A stretch of 64,000 bases of DNA from Macrolepiota albuminosa (GCA_027475525.1 JAMWFC010000009.1:1-64000); one strand, 5' to 3'; shown: positions 23,129 through 34,818, numbered from the stretch's first letter. Translations and numbers: made by a program. The notes: generated by a model from the letters alone, not told the origin.

Positions 23129-25779
23129 TTGATGCAGCTCTTCAGAGTAGACAAAATTTCTGGCGCTGTTACTTTCCATCAAGGAGATGTCTACTATTCC
23201 CCAAACTCCAGCCGCCATGTTCCTATCCCACCATTCGATGCAAAAATCGGCGTAGAAAGCGCTATTTTTCACATCCAAACCGCCAGCGAAGAAGATTTTA
23301 CTCAGCCTCATTGGTGGACGGAAACCTTTGGATGGCTTGCATTTGTTCCACGTAACCCTTGTTATGTCGGCCCTCTATTGGAACGACTTTCGAAAGTGCC
23401 CAAACACCTACACCGTTGCATTGAAAAAGGGCGAGAGAGGTATCACCTACCTGCCGAAGTTCAAGACTCGTGGATAAAATTGGATTGGTGGTTGTCGCTG
23501 GCGACATCTGTCATAAGCAAAGAACTTAAGATCTCGGTCGGGCGCCCCTTCTCTCCTTGGGCCATTGGTTACATGGGAAAAGAGGACAGTCATGGACGTA
23601 TGCTGACATTAATTTACAGATCCCGAGGATTGTTCAAAGTTTGGATGGGATTGTTGTCGCATCTTATCGCCGAAGCTAGGTCAGCCAACGAAACCGGCAC
23701 AGATATGTACTGGTACCGAGCGCTTTTGGCCCACGGATTTCAGCCTGAACTATTAGAAGCGCTCCAATTGTCAGTGATTTGTGATTTCTCCGCAACTACC
23801 GAACGCGCTGGCGTCTTCGTCGATATTACCAGTAAAAACACAAATCAACCGACTGTTGAATGGTTTTTGAAGTACAACGTCCCCGTATGGTATCGATGGG
23901 GGACGCAAGAAATGTCGATTCCTTCCCTTGCTTATCTTGCCCCTCTTTCGGACCAATTCCAGCGTGCAGTACTAGCTTCGAGCAACCCTGTACAGGAAGT
24001 CTGTACTATGGGAAAGCGGCCTGAATATGAAGTCTTTTTCGCTGCTCGCGACGCCCGCAACGCAAGGCGTCTCTTGTATGAAAGTGCTATTGAGCGACAG
24101 ACCCGCTTAAACAGAGAGCGCCATCCGCCCACGGTCAGCGCTAAAGTTTTCAAATGGGTTCCCAGTGATGATGACGAAACTGTCTGGTGTCGCGTTCAAG
24201 TGTGCAGGGCTGATAGGGAAGAAACGCTTGGAGAGTATAGTCAAGCGCAGACGCGCTACGATTCATTCTCAAATGAATGGGATTGCTGCGAAGGATTTGG
24301 TCCTGGCGATGAAGACAGCGACGGGGAATTTTACAGCTTTTCGGACGAGCTAACTGGCTCTATCACTTGCCTCGAGCCCCCATACGAGAACAATCTACTA
24401 TCCAGGACTCTTACTCCCCCACCACAAGCGGAGCAATCTTTGGACTCTGAACGCCTTGATGTACCTCGTATCCACCCCCTCCAGCACTCTGTTAGTTCAC
24501 TGGAATCCATGCCGCCAGCATTGCCTGAACTCTCATCGTCGGCATCATCAGAGCCCATGTCGCTCATATATCCAAAGCCCACGTTGAATGAGTCTCGGAA
24601 AATCGCTGCCCTGCAGCAGGAAATTTTTGAGATCCTTGCTTTACACTACGGCTTCACGAAAACCTCTTCCCTGCCCTCCTCTTTACCATTGTTGACCAGC
24701 GAAGCAGAATGCAAGAAGCTCGCTCGTTTGCTAGGTCTGTCGTGGTCTCGGTGCCAGCCTTACATTGGGCAAGTTCTAGGTGCATCTCTGGCAAAGTCTT
24801 ACCTTGAGGGAATAATAGAGGGATGCTGGCCCGAGGATGATAACTGCGATTTTAACGTTACAAATTGTTTTTCACTGGATATGTCTGACCGCGGTCAATA
24901 CCTACGCATCGTTGAGAGTGTGGAAGAGAAGCCTCGAATTTTTTACATGTTCGACTTTGGTATCAAGTCTGAAAGGCCGTGGAAGTTAACGCTCACTAAT
25001 GCGACAGATGCGTTATTGGTATGTCGACTTCATTCTCGCTTTCGCGAATCGGACGTTGCAGAGTATCTCCTCCAACACGGCATTGCATTTCGAACCTTTC
25101 TTCCCTCAGAAATTGCTCCTAAAGCACCCCGCAAATCCTTCCCCCCTGGTGTACTCCCGATGCGACTGTCTGATTCGCAGTATGGGGTCAAGGATTATGC
25201 ATCTTATATTCGGCATCGGGAAATTCTGTTAACTCAGCCTCGGGGTCGTGCTGCACTAATGCAAGGTGGGATCATCTGGAGGTTGAGTACTTCAGTTGTC
25301 AGCTTTTCATCTGTACTTCAGGGACCTACGGGTTGGTCAGCGATTCCCAACACAATGATTGTAGTTCGCGACCCAAAAACGAATGAGTTGTTCATAGACG
25401 ACGCCCTTACTGAAGTAGAACTCAACCTCATTTCCGGGTCCTATCTTTGCTCGACTGGTAAGACCTTTCCTATTTTCTATCTGCTTCTCACCTTTGCCCA
25501 GGGACTCTCAACCAAACTGCTCTCCGTTCCTGGTTTCCTACAGTGATGGCCTTCAACGGTAGTGGTGAGGATTACGGTCGCTGGAATGAACAACGCGAAG
25601 ACGCATTCTCGCGACGATTAGGTGAGATTAATGATATCAATCACGGAGCAAGTTTTCGAGGGCCCTTGCTGGGTAAGAAATGGCGCGATCTCATGCGTGG
25701 TTCGAAGGATGTTCGACTTTTAAAAGCTGCTATGGAGTCCTTCTCTCAGGCTTTCATCAAACAACATATGACAGAATAA
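23129..25779 (+). CDS. Large unknown protein, at least two exons
   Basis: A single open frame of about 800 codons (23129-25458) joins through an intron ending CTACAG at 25542 to a last exon, giving ST-V-MAFNGSGEDYGRWNEQR and ending FSQAFIKQHMTE. The N-terminal third is Trp/Pro/Tyr-rich and globular-looking (QPHWWTETFGWLAFVPRNP, LKYNVPVWYRWGTQEMSIP). The middle is acidic and Ser-rich (DDDETVW; GPGDEDSDGEFYSF; LPELSSSASSEPMS). The C-terminal third looks ordered again (LEGIIEGCWPEDDNCDFNV, VCRLHSRFRESDVAEYLLQ). I do not recognise a named domain; I believe similar proteins recur in Agaricomycete genomes but cannot check. The upstream start is uncertain, because the 23129 methionine may be preceded by a spliced exon. 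Confidence 0.6.
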
Positions 25780-25948
25780 TTCGTCGAACATTTCCATGTA
25801 AATACATTAAGAGACATTGATAGCGCCTATGAGTATCTAACGCATTTGGAAGGTCAAGTCTTTGGGGATACGGAGTCGCCCCTGATGAGTTCGGCTGACA
25901 AAACTACACAGTCCTGAGCACGGTAAGGATCGGAGGGTGAATGACGCC

Positions 25949-26446
25949 TTACCTGCGTACTGCAAAATTGATTAGGGTGTTGTCCTCGCGCCTAACATTG
26001 ACGAATTCGGAATGAGTACCCTTACGGATGACGAAGATATCTCCGCGCCAGTTTCTGTCCGACGAGGCGAGGACATGGTGATTCAGTGGGAGATTGACAT
26101 GGTTTTTGAAGAATAGGTGATAGCGGACTGTCTGATGCCTCCTGATGATGGTTACAATGGTGTGGTGTATATGTGGCTGAAGCTTATGGTTCTGTAATAT
26201 AAATTCAAGGTAGGGTCGTCTTCCGCGGCAATTCGTCTGACACTGGACCCTTCTGGTGACGGGTCGGCTGTATGTTGCAGAATAATATCGCCCATCGACG
26301 TTACTAGACCAGTCCTGCGTTCGAGTCAGATTTGCAGAAGGATTTGCGGCTGCAAGGTAGCTCACTTTACTAGAAGGTGTAAAGGGTTCGAGCGAGGTGA
26401 CCATGTCGTGCTGACAACTAGGTAAAGAGTCGGTAACGCGTTTCAA
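25949..26446 (-). CDS. Unknown protein or gene fragment
   Basis: A minus-strand frame of 165 codons. The C-terminal part is the most protein-like: VNLPLNHHVLASSDRNWRGD followed by IFVIRKGTHSEFVNVRRED and NTLINFAVRR at the stop. The N-terminal part is rich in Ser, Thr and His. No domain is recognised and no intron is needed. It converges on the 3' end of the preceding plus-strand gene. It may be a single-exon gene or a broken copy of a TE-associated ORF. Confidence 0.35.
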   Translation of the reverse strand: MKRVTDSLPSCQHDMVTSLEPFTPSSKVSYLAAANPSANLTRTQDWSSNVDGRYYSATYSRPVTRRVQCQTNCRGRRPYLEFILQNHKLQPHIHHTIVTIIRRHQTVRYHLFFKNHVNLPLNHHVLASSDRNWRGDIFVIRKGTHSEFVNVRREDNTLINFAVRR

Positions 26447-26506
26447 GGCGATGAGGGAGTAGACTTGAAGTCAACAGTAAGGTCATCCATAGCCTCTAGC
26501 AGCTTA

Positions 26507-26785
26507 AAACAGGGATCTCCTTTGTCTTTGTCTTTTCAGATCGCTGATAACGCATGCTGGGATCTCCACGTGCCGTCCTTTTTTTTCTTTGAGCTATCTT
26601 TGAGCTCTCTTTGATCTCTTTGTCCGCTTTTAACATGACACGCGATTAAACAGGGATCTCCTTTGTCTTTGTCTTTTCAGATCGCTGATAACGCATGCGT
26701 TCGACAAAGAACCGGAATTCGGGATCTCCACGTGCCCTTTGAGCTCTCTTTGAGCTCTTTGTCCGCTTTTAACATGACACGCGAC
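26507..26785. repeat. Imperfect tandem duplication, about 141 bp, upstream of coiled-coil gene
   Basis: AAACAGGGATCTCCTTTGTC at 26507 recurs at 26648. The ends of both units share TTTGTCCGCTTTTAACATGA. The units differ by small indels in a TTTGAGCTCTC-rich middle. The period differs from 77 and the copies are diverged, so this looks like a genuine promoter-region duplication. Confidence 0.65.
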
Positions 26786-26846
26786 TTTCCCCTTTAAACG
26801 GCTGCTATCTTATTGGAACCATAGTGACTTGCAGCCTTCCAATCCC

Positions 26847-29800
26847 ATGAACAGAGATTCTGATGACATTGTATGTTCTGCTGTCATTTCTTTCGGATGC
26901 ATGCTCTGACATATTGTATCCCTTCCAGATTACTGCCCCTGCTAGGCTGGATAATCCCCCTCCTGTCCAGCCTGAGAGTATGGGGCTTAATATCTTCCAT
27001 GTAACTCCGCGGCCCCAGAAGCGTCTTAGAATCGAAAAAGACGATGAAGATACGGTCTCTCTAACTGTGATTACAACTTCTTTCCGCGGCCCCAGAAGCG
27101 TCTTAGAATCGAAAAAGACGATGAAGATACGGTCTCTCTAACTGTGATTACAACTTCTTCTATTAATGTTTATCATCCATTGACCTTGCTTTCATAGCTA
27201 TCTCACAGTCTTGAAAATAAGACGATGTGGTTACAGGTGGGTTGTCCGGATTTCTATCCGGTATTTGACAAAACCTTGAGCAGGTGGCGAAGTTGGAATG
27301 TGAGAAATCCGAACTACTAAGACGTCTTCAACTCTATGAATCTGCAAGTCTGGGACCGATTACAGTGGGTTTTATGTGGACGAGTTCTCAAAATTTACTA
27401 ATTGAGACTTCAACTAGCAGATCACCCGCGAAATACAAACTGATTGCCCGCTTCCAGATCAGGCCTCCACAAGGCAGAAGGAGGTGTCTGTTCGTCGAGA
27501 TTGAGTTTTAAGGAAGACGCTAACTGAACTCAAATAGTTTGGATCCTGTGAAAACAAGAACAACCTCGGAAATGGTACCTCAGCCGCTGCCCCAGAAAGT
27601 GCGCTCCCTGGCCAGCTCTCTCGTCTACAAGAGGATCTATGGAGGGCGCAAAAGACGATAGAGAAGAAGGACGTTCAGCTAGAAAGGATGAGACGCAAAA
27701 TGATCCATGCTAGCGAGAGTTATCAGGCCATGTTGGAAGCAAGGGAATCGTCCTTTGACAGATATGAGACCGCTATGAAGGTAAATCTATCGTCTACTCC
27801 TTAGCTTATCGATTATGGTTTCTTATTCCGTCATAGGGAAAGGAGAAAGATACTGAGCTTTCTATTGCTTTGCAGGAAGCAAAAGACGAGGTGACCGAAG
27901 CATTGAAAGAACAAAAGAAAGCAGAAACTGCGTTGATAGCCCTACAACGAGAAAATGACGGAGTGCGAGCTACTTTGGAACAGAAAGCCATGGCCTTCCA
28001 TGCCGCACTGAAGGTAGGTTTAACCCCGTATACATCTTTTCTTCTCTCACCACCATCATTCTGCAGGAAGTCAATGACGCCAAGGCCAGGGCTATCCAGG
28101 AGAAAACCGTTGAGCTTCAGGGCCTAACAAGAGCTTTAGATGCCCTGCGACAGCAGAGGGATTATCTGCAGGAAGAAAATGATGGGGCGATCAAAGCAAT
28201 TAAGGAACGGGACGATGAATTGCGGAGGATGACAACCACCTTTGACGCCCTGCGGCAGGAAAAGGAAGAAGCTGTCAAGGTCTGCTTTTCCATTACCCTT
28301 CTTTTGTATCTCACCACCTCTGCAGGAAACAAAGGAGGCGGCGACGAAGGCAATTGGTGACAAAGTCATCGAGCTACAGAGAGTGACAGGTGCTCTGGAT
28401 GCCCTGCAGTGCGACAAGGACCGCGTACAATCTGCGTTGGATGAGAAAGACAAGGCTTTCGATGCTTTACTCAAGGTATGCTATTTTACATCCGAGTTGT
28501 TGTCTTTATGCTCACTGTCTCATCTCAGGAGGTGAAAGATGAGGCGCTAGCAATGCAGACGACGCTTCAAACACAAGATGCCAAAGTTGCTGCTGTCGAG
28601 GCGGAAAAAATATCTCTTCTGGACCAATTGCGAACCGAGAAGGCGTCCTCCGCATCTCTGAGCACGGAATTCGAGAACAAATTGACTATTGCTCACAACG
28701 AGGTCTCCGCCAGGGACAAGACTATCGAGGTTCTACTCCTCAGGCTTTCGGCCATGCAAGATGAATTGGCATCAGCACATGCCAATGTAAGTTAGTCGTA
28801 AGCTCATGTCTATCAATTTTTTCCAAGTCTCTTTGCCAGCAGCAAGAAATACGAACATCAGATGCCTCTGTCGAGAAATTGTCGGCTGTCGGTACTTCTA
28901 TCTAGTTCCATTATAGCAGCTCAACTTCTCGAACAACAGGACAAGGCAACACTTGAACAGTCATTAATTACGGCCCGCCAGTCCTTAACGACGTACAAGG
29001 CAAAGGTGGACTCACTGGATGCCGAATTAGAGGACGCGCGATCCCGGTTGCAAGCCATTGAAGCCGAGAAGGCCAAAATACCGGAGTTGGAGATGTTCCA
29101 GGGTATGCCGGCGACACTTGAAGATGTAGTTATGCATGGACAAGAATCTGTGAGATTGTGATCATATTATGTTGATTTCCGTCTCCATGTCTATAAATAG
29201 GTTCCTACACGAGAGCCCGCCCAAGACGACCTAGAATCTGCGCCAAGCCGGGGTCCACCTCAAGGTGGTGAAGACATGGTCATTGATGGAAATCCAGCCA
29301 TGGCTTTTGCCCAGCTCCAACAACCGCAACACATTTGTGCAGGAAGACAGCAAACTAGACTGTCACACGTAGACTTAGACTCGATGGATAGATTGTTCGG
29401 TGAAAAGGGAAGTCAAGCTCTTATCCTTTTCCACTTTGGACTAAACTTCTTCTATCGATACAGTACATGTATATTAGTGGCCGTCCATCCATCAGTAAAC
29501 AAGTGCAGTCTAAAGAGACACCGTATGAGCGTGGCATTCACAGTTCGACTTCTGCGATCATGGGCAGACAAACAAGGAATTCGAATCGCCGATCCCGAGA
29601 CAATTATGTGGCGATCGACAAACCGCGCCGTTCTCAGCGGCTATCGAAGTTCCCTGTGGTATCTAGCACTCCCTCGGCATCTGATCGTCCTGGCCCGTCA
29701 CTTTCTGTTCCATTGTCGTCCTTTGCCGCTTCTCCTAGATATTCACGCGGAGGTATGGTCTCAACCCGTGAACGTGTGGGAATCCTCGTCCTCGAGGATG

Positions 29801-29868
29801 ACAGTGGTAGGGTTGGTAACAATGCAAAAGGCAACGACGGTTCTACGCTTCAGATGGGGGTCGAGTGA
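26847..29868 (+). CDS. Coiled-coil protein encoded by repeated exons
   Basis: Exon 1 is tiny (26847-26870, MNRDSDDI); intron 26871-26928; exon 2 begins ITAPARLDNPPP. From about 27284 a long series of heptad-rich exons follows (VAKLECEKSELLRRLQLYES and onward). Four consecutive exons have the same plan: they start E(A/V/T)(K/N)(D/E)..., run 45-70 residues and most end in an AFxALLK-like segment (MAFHAALK, KAFDALLK) at the donor site. Introns of about 50-65 nt sit at equivalent positions, each ending GCAG or CAG before the Glu. After the coil come an acidic/Gln-rich linker (GGEDMVIDGNPAMAFAQL) and a basic, Ser-rich tail (RQTRNSNRRSRDNY; PRRSQRLSKFPVV) ending at 29868. The duplication at 27006-27159 breaks exon 2. 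The function is unknown; it is probably a structural or nuclear coiled-coil protein. Confidence 0.6.
27006..27159. repeat. 77-bp direct tandem duplication
   Basis: TCCGCGGCCCCAGAAGCGTC at 27006 recurs at 27083, period 77, inside exon 2 of the coiled-coil gene. Confidence 0.9.
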
Positions 29869-30918
29869 AGTGGATGGTAGGGAAAATTGTAAGGCCAAGT
29901 TATGGGCTTACCAGGGTTTCAGGAGTTACCGACGAGAATAAGTTTCATGAAATGGTTACTTAGTACATTTACATACTTCCACAAATAAAATGTCTTTGAT
30001 CATTATGGCTTTCAGCAGTTTGCTATCACTACACGTAAAGAAAACCAAAAGCCAAAGGTAGAGTAATGGGATATCTATGTCGCTGAATTTAATGGCATGA
30101 GAATGAGAATGAATATTTTATTCCCAACTACGTTACATAAGAGATAAAGGCAATCAAGAGAAGTTGCTTAGTAATGTGGATGGGAGGAATCCCACGGGCA
30201 TTATGTAAATCCAGTGTGTCTGACTCCTTGCGACCACACCACCACACGAGCTACCTCGAGTTCTGGGTTCACCCAAGCTCGTTCCTTTTCCTCGAGTTCT
30301 GGGTTCACCCAAACTCGCTTTTTTCCCTCGAGGTTTGGGTTCACCAAGCTCGCCTGTTTTCTCCCCGAGCTCTCTGGTTCTCTACTTATCTTTCTCTCTG
30401 CTACTCTGCTTTTCTCACAGACTTCTCGCCGAAAATTTTTTCTGTCCATTAGCCCAATATTTGGCAAAGCAACTTTTGGTCGTAGTATACAGCAGCCTCG
30501 TCGCCACGTGGGAGCAAGTCCTGTTGCTCTTGTACAAGTTCATTCACATGATAAATCCAACTTTGACAGCTTGGACACCACTTCCAGGGCACTGTCAATA
30601 TTTCTGCGTCTCCTGTTCCCCAAATTGCAAGCCGCCAACTCTTTAATTGCTGATTGATCCAGCCAGTTCTTTCATTTGGGAAAGCCTGCACATGAGACAT
30701 TGATTTTCACATTGTCAATCACTTAGCAGAACAGGCGATGTTCCAAAGGGGGTGAGCGTGGTTTGAAGGCGATGAGCGTGCTGTTTGCAAGTTTGTAGTC
30801 GAAAGACAATCATATGACCCCTCAAACAAAGAATCGGAGTTCGGAATCTTGAGACGATTCGTCCTTTGAGCTTGCTTCGTCTTGCTCCGAATCATCGTCA
30901 ACGCACGGAACGCACACT
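29869..30918. other. Intergenic region with a 36-bp minisatellite
   Basis: Three copies of a 36-bp unit start at 30255, 30291 and 30327, each with CTCGAG and GGGTTCACC(C)AA. This is an amplified form of the dispersed motif seen at 8.8, 12.76 and 22.9 kb. Several open frames cross the region on both strands but show only low-complexity Ser/Leu sequence. The end (30880-30918) is the 5' flank of the next gene and resembles that of the coiled-coil gene (GCGACTTGCAGCTTCC versus GTGACTTGCAGCCTTCC). Confidence 0.6.
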
Positions 30919-32248
30919 ATGAGCGACTTGCAGCTTCCCTCTTCTATCAACACTGTATGCCCTTTCATTCTAACGTCTTGATGCATGCTCTAACGTTCCA
31001 TCTCTTCTAGGTCACTGCCCCGCATAGTTCCGATTTTGCTCAGCCTGCCCATGGAGACGACATCAGAGGCGGTGCTCCCGATGATAACCAACATGACGAA
31101 GACGACGACAACTACCTGTTGAATACGGTCAGGAGACTTGAAGAAGAAGTGGAAGAGCTACTAACCAACATGACGAAGACGACGACAACTACCTGTTGAA
31201 TACGGTCAGGAGACTTGAAGAAGAAGTGGAAGAGCTACGGGACCAGATGAATGGACTCCGTACTCCCGCTCGGAGGAAGGTACTAGTTCCCAGGACATCC
31301 CCCTTCAAGGTCCCTCAGACACGTGTCAATCACACCGACTATCACAATACCCGTATGCGCATCGTTAGAGAGGAGATGAAATTCGTTTTAGGTACCGAGA
31401 AAGATGTCGACTTCTTCAAGGTTGTCAATGAGCGGCCAGAGCTTCTCGCGTCTGTTGTCGACGTAGCGAATTTCGCCGCGGATGACACTGCTCCGGGACC
31501 AAACATCGACGAACCCCAAATCTGGATCCATTCCCCTCAGAATATATGGAATTTCGAACTTGCCGACCAGTTTGCAGCACGTGTCATAGAAAAGTATCCC
31601 CATAGGAATCTGGATCCTACATGGGTCGCTCAACACTTCATCGCCCGTCTGGACACCCTGAGAAAGGCCTACGATAAACGGCGACCTCGAGAGAATGAGG
31701 ATGCGGACAGTGCTGAAGTTCGGTTCAGCGAAGAATTTCAGAGAAGCTGCAAGGTTAAGCGTAGGAGGAGGAGACAGACAGAGGTATGTATCTCACATGA
31801 GTACAGATTCAAGTCGCTGAGCATCTGGCAGCTGTATCACTCTCGGAAAGCCATTTGCGAAGAAATGATAGATGTTTTGGGCTGGGACATCTTGTTCCAT
31901 ATGATGGAGCTGCTCGGTGTGGATGGTCAAAGCTCAGACGAGTCTGATGGTGAGCCCTACGAGTACAGGGCAAAAATACAAACGTGGCGCAGTTCTCGTG
32001 TCACAAGCCTCCTCCGCTTCATTGATAGCCACAGGACTACAACAAACTCATATGGAAACCCGCGCGCTGGCACCAGACCACGAGTCCGACGTATCAGCAA
32101 CAATGATCATACATCGTGGTCGTTGAGCGACATTGTGGCTTGCCTTCCTCTCAACTTCTACAGTGATACCTGGTTTCAAAGCCTTGCCGCACAATTGCAA
32201 GTCACCCTCAACCCTCAACCTGAGATTCAGCTGCCTCATATTCGGTGA
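30919..32248 (+). CDS. Unknown protein with N-terminal coiled coil
   Basis: Exon 1 is 30919-30954 (MSDLQLPSSINT), followed by intron 30955-31010. Exon 2 starts VTAPHSSDFAQPAHGDD and passes through an acidic run into the heptad segment NTVRRLEEEVEELRDQMNG. A 77-bp duplication (31085-31238) shifts the frame there; dropping one copy restores it. Downstream is a long conserved-looking body: REEMKFVLGTEKDVDFFKV, IWIHSPQNIWNFELADQF, KAICEEMIDVLGWDILFHMM and FIDSHRTTTNSYGNPRAGT, ending with NFYSDTWFQSLAAQLQ. A probable in-frame intron lies at about 31783-31830 (GTATGTATC...CTGGCAG). No named domain is recognised. The basic RKVKRRRRRQTE-like patch (KVKRRRRRQ) may be a nuclear signal. Confidence 0.6.
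31085..31238. repeat. 77-bp direct tandem duplication
   Basis: TAACCAACATGACGAAGACG at 31085 recurs at 31162, period 77, inside the coding sequence of the 30.9-kb gene. Confidence 0.9.
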
Positions 32249-33483
32249 AATGGTTCGGCATAGTCTATTTGTACGCTTGTAATTCAACTTGACTATCTAT
32301 CATATTGCAAAGTTTCAGTTTGTAGCCTCGTAGTGTGTGGCGGTGCTGTGTGGCGGTGCTGTGTGGCGGTGCTGGCGCTTGACAAGTCGACTCGTGCACA
32401 GCCACGATCACGATCGCGTATGCACGTGTCTTGCAAAGTCGTCACCTCAACTTCAGCATACTCTATTGTAGGCTGGTAATTCAACTTGACCGTCTCCCAT
32501 ATTGCAAAGTTTCAGCTGCAGCCTCGTAGTCCTGTATGTGATGTTACCATGATCTCTTTTCTTTGTTTCTTTGTGCTAAAAACAACAACACTCAAGTGAA
32601 CTCGACATGTCTTCCTTTTCTGAAGAATCAATCTTCAGCCTCAATTACCGCATCTCTAGGCCTCCAATGAAGCCTCGAAAAGTAAGATGTATCCACGCGG
32701 CTCCGTCATTATATCTGGTGAGTCAACTAACATGCGTACTAATTATAATTACTCCACTAAACCGATACATACAGACTACGGAAAACATCCAAAAAGTCGA
32801 TTTCATTTCTTCAAACGTAAGTACTGGTGTCTCTCTTAGTGCGTAAAACTAGACATTTCGTTTATAGGTATCAGCCGTGCAAGTACTGAAGACTTTACTC
32901 GAAATGAAGCGATAGAGACCGTCAGGGGTCAACGTCCAATGTTCGCGGTAAGATTGGCATAAGAAAGTGTCCGCTTCGTTTACTGAAAGTCCACAGATGA
33001 TACCGTTTTGATTTTTTTGTACATAGTCTTTTGAATTTGTATTTTTGGTACGCGACGGAAGAATGTACATACTTCAAGGTTGCGATGTTCGGCTCTGCAG
33101 TTAGAGGGCGTTTCGTTGCTCTCCTGAATCTCCAGCCCCCGCCACGCATCCCAATGTACATTCATCATCACTCTCCTCCCAGAAATGAAAGTTTGCAGAG
33201 TCAGACGGAGGACGGGCGGAGATCGACTGTCTGGGCGCGCAGTACCTGGAAGACAAAGGAACCGAGACTGACACTGATACGACGCGCTCTGTGCACATTG
33301 AGACAGAGACAGAGATGGAGCCTTCTTCAGCTTCCTCCACTACCTCTTTGACGGCATCAGTGTCTCTACTAGACGACTATACGCTTACGCTAAGAACTCA
33401 GCCCTCCCCGCCTCCCAGTGGTTCTCCAGACTGTGATATCACACGTTCTAGTTGTCTTCCCTGCACGTCTGCACGTTCCGTTT
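32249..33483. other. Mostly non-coding; 13-bp repeat, hairpin and a small doubtful gene
   Basis: A 13-bp unit (TGGCGGTGCTGTG) is repeated three times from 32338. It merges into a hairpin of the dispersed family, with arms GTGGCGGTGC (32363) and GCACAGCCAC (32396) around GACAAGTCGAC. At 32607 a methionine frame (MSSFSEESIFSLNYRISRP) runs to 32846 with possible short introns; it has no recognisable domain and may be spurious. Further right, short frames with His/Pro- and Ser/Thr-rich sequence are not convincing. Confidence 0.4.
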
Positions 33484-33948
33484 GCCACCATGGAGGGTGA
33501 GAGAGGGCATTTGGTCCTTTCTGAGGAGCCCTGGGGCAGCTGAGGATCGGATGAGGGAGGGCCACCATGGAGGGTGAGAGAGGGCATTTGGTCCTTTCTG
33601 AGGAGCCCTGGGGCAGCTGAGGATCGGATGAGGGAGGGGGTGATGGGGGGAGGATGTGGACGTTGCAATGGCCAATCGCGGCCGTGCGAAACGTTTTCGA
33701 CGCTCCGTTCGTCATCATGGAGGGTGAGAGAGGGCATTTGGTCCTCTCTGAGGAGCCCTGGGGCAGCTGATGATCGGATGAGGGAGGGGGTGATGGGGGG
33801 GAGGATGTGGACGTTGTAATGGCCAATCGCAGCCGTGCGAAACGTTTTCGACGCTCCGTTCGTCATCATGGAGGGTGAGAGAGGGCATTTGGTCCTTTCT
33901 GAGGAGCCCTGGGGCAGCTGAGGATCGGATGAGGGAGGGTAAGGGCCG
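33484..33948. repeat. GC-rich minisatellite, about 151-bp units, plus a 77-bp duplication
   Basis: The block beginning TGGAGGGTGAGAGAGGGCAT occurs at 33491, 33568, 33718 and 33870. The last three starts are 150 and 152 bases apart, forming a diverged tandem array. The first step is exactly 77 and belongs to the assembly-overlap class. The array reads open on both strands but encodes only repeats. Confidence 0.75.
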
Positions 33949-34303
33949 GTCAGAGTCGATCTGCCCCGCGAGAACTAAGGATTAATACACACACGTCTTT
34001 AATTTCCTGCCTTCACACCACGCAACCATCTTACATGCCTACTACCTCTCCCGTTTCGGCCTTGCTCCGCATCTGGAGCTTTACATCTCACTTGGAAAGA
34101 CCAGAAATGGAGGATGAGCGGGTTAGGATTATGGATAGGTCCCGGGCCCACTGCGTCGAATACTTGCTTGTGGTTTGTTGCTGTCATTGTGCTGTTCTTT
34201 GTGCTGTTCTTACAATCTCCCTTGAAAAGTCGATTGCCTCGAGCGCGTTAGTACTCGCCTGAAGGAGTCTATTACCGAACTTTTAACGACGTTTCGCAGC
34301 TTA

Positions 34304-34684
34304 ATGATGGCCGCCATGGCATTACCTCAAGGAAAATATGTTGTTAACGGGTTTGCTACGCGTATGATCGAGTTATGCAGCGCGTCATCGTCTATTACCA
34401 CGGCATTGGCCGTCACCTACATTGTGATGCCGGATATCCTCAAAATCTTATGCCCATCGACCATGCTGAACTTCTTGTCCCCAAGCTTTGTCTTTATTTT
34501 TCTTGTTACAGCCATCTTTACGACCTTCACTGTTTACACTAGCTGCATTGCCATTCTTTCTGTTGTAATTGCTTCCCATCCCTATGTGATCATTCCCCTC
34601 GTCATCATTTTTGCGTTGGCTGTTCTTTCATTTTCAATGAAAGCTTTTCTTGATTTCACCTGCCGTTTAATTTTTTTTATGTGA
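34304..34684 (+). CDS. Small predicted membrane protein
   Basis: The frame of 126 codons has three or four hydrophobic spans (ITTALAVTYIVMPDILKIL; FVFIFLVTAIFTTFTVYT; YVIIPLVIIFALAVLSFSM) with few charges. An upstream frame (34035-34262) has a hydrophobic Cys/Val/Leu stretch and could be a first exon, joined near 34250-34300. No family is recognised. Hydrophobic AT-rich frames can arise by chance, so this is weak. Confidence 0.3.
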   Translation: MMAAMALPQGKYVVNGFATRMIELCSASSSITTALAVTYIVMPDILKILCPSTMLNFLSPSFVFIFLVTAIFTTFTVYTSCIAILSVVIASHPYVIIPLVIIFALAVLSFSMKAFLDFTCRLIFFM

Positions 34685-34818
34685 GCGCCTTTTTTTGTCA
34701 TTACTATTGCATTTCTTGTACTGCATAAACCAATATATTGTTGCCTATCGCTACATTAGCTGCACGCGAGTGTACCAGACCGATGAGGAAGAAGATCAGC
34801 GTGCGCTCGTCGTGTGAT

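Noticed and set aside
12411..32945. Shared 18-mer TCAACGTCCAATGTTCGC at 12411 and 32928
   Set aside because: At 12411 it is part of copia coding sequence, but the neighbouring bases at 32928 do not extend the copia similarity, so it may be a chance or very small remnant match.
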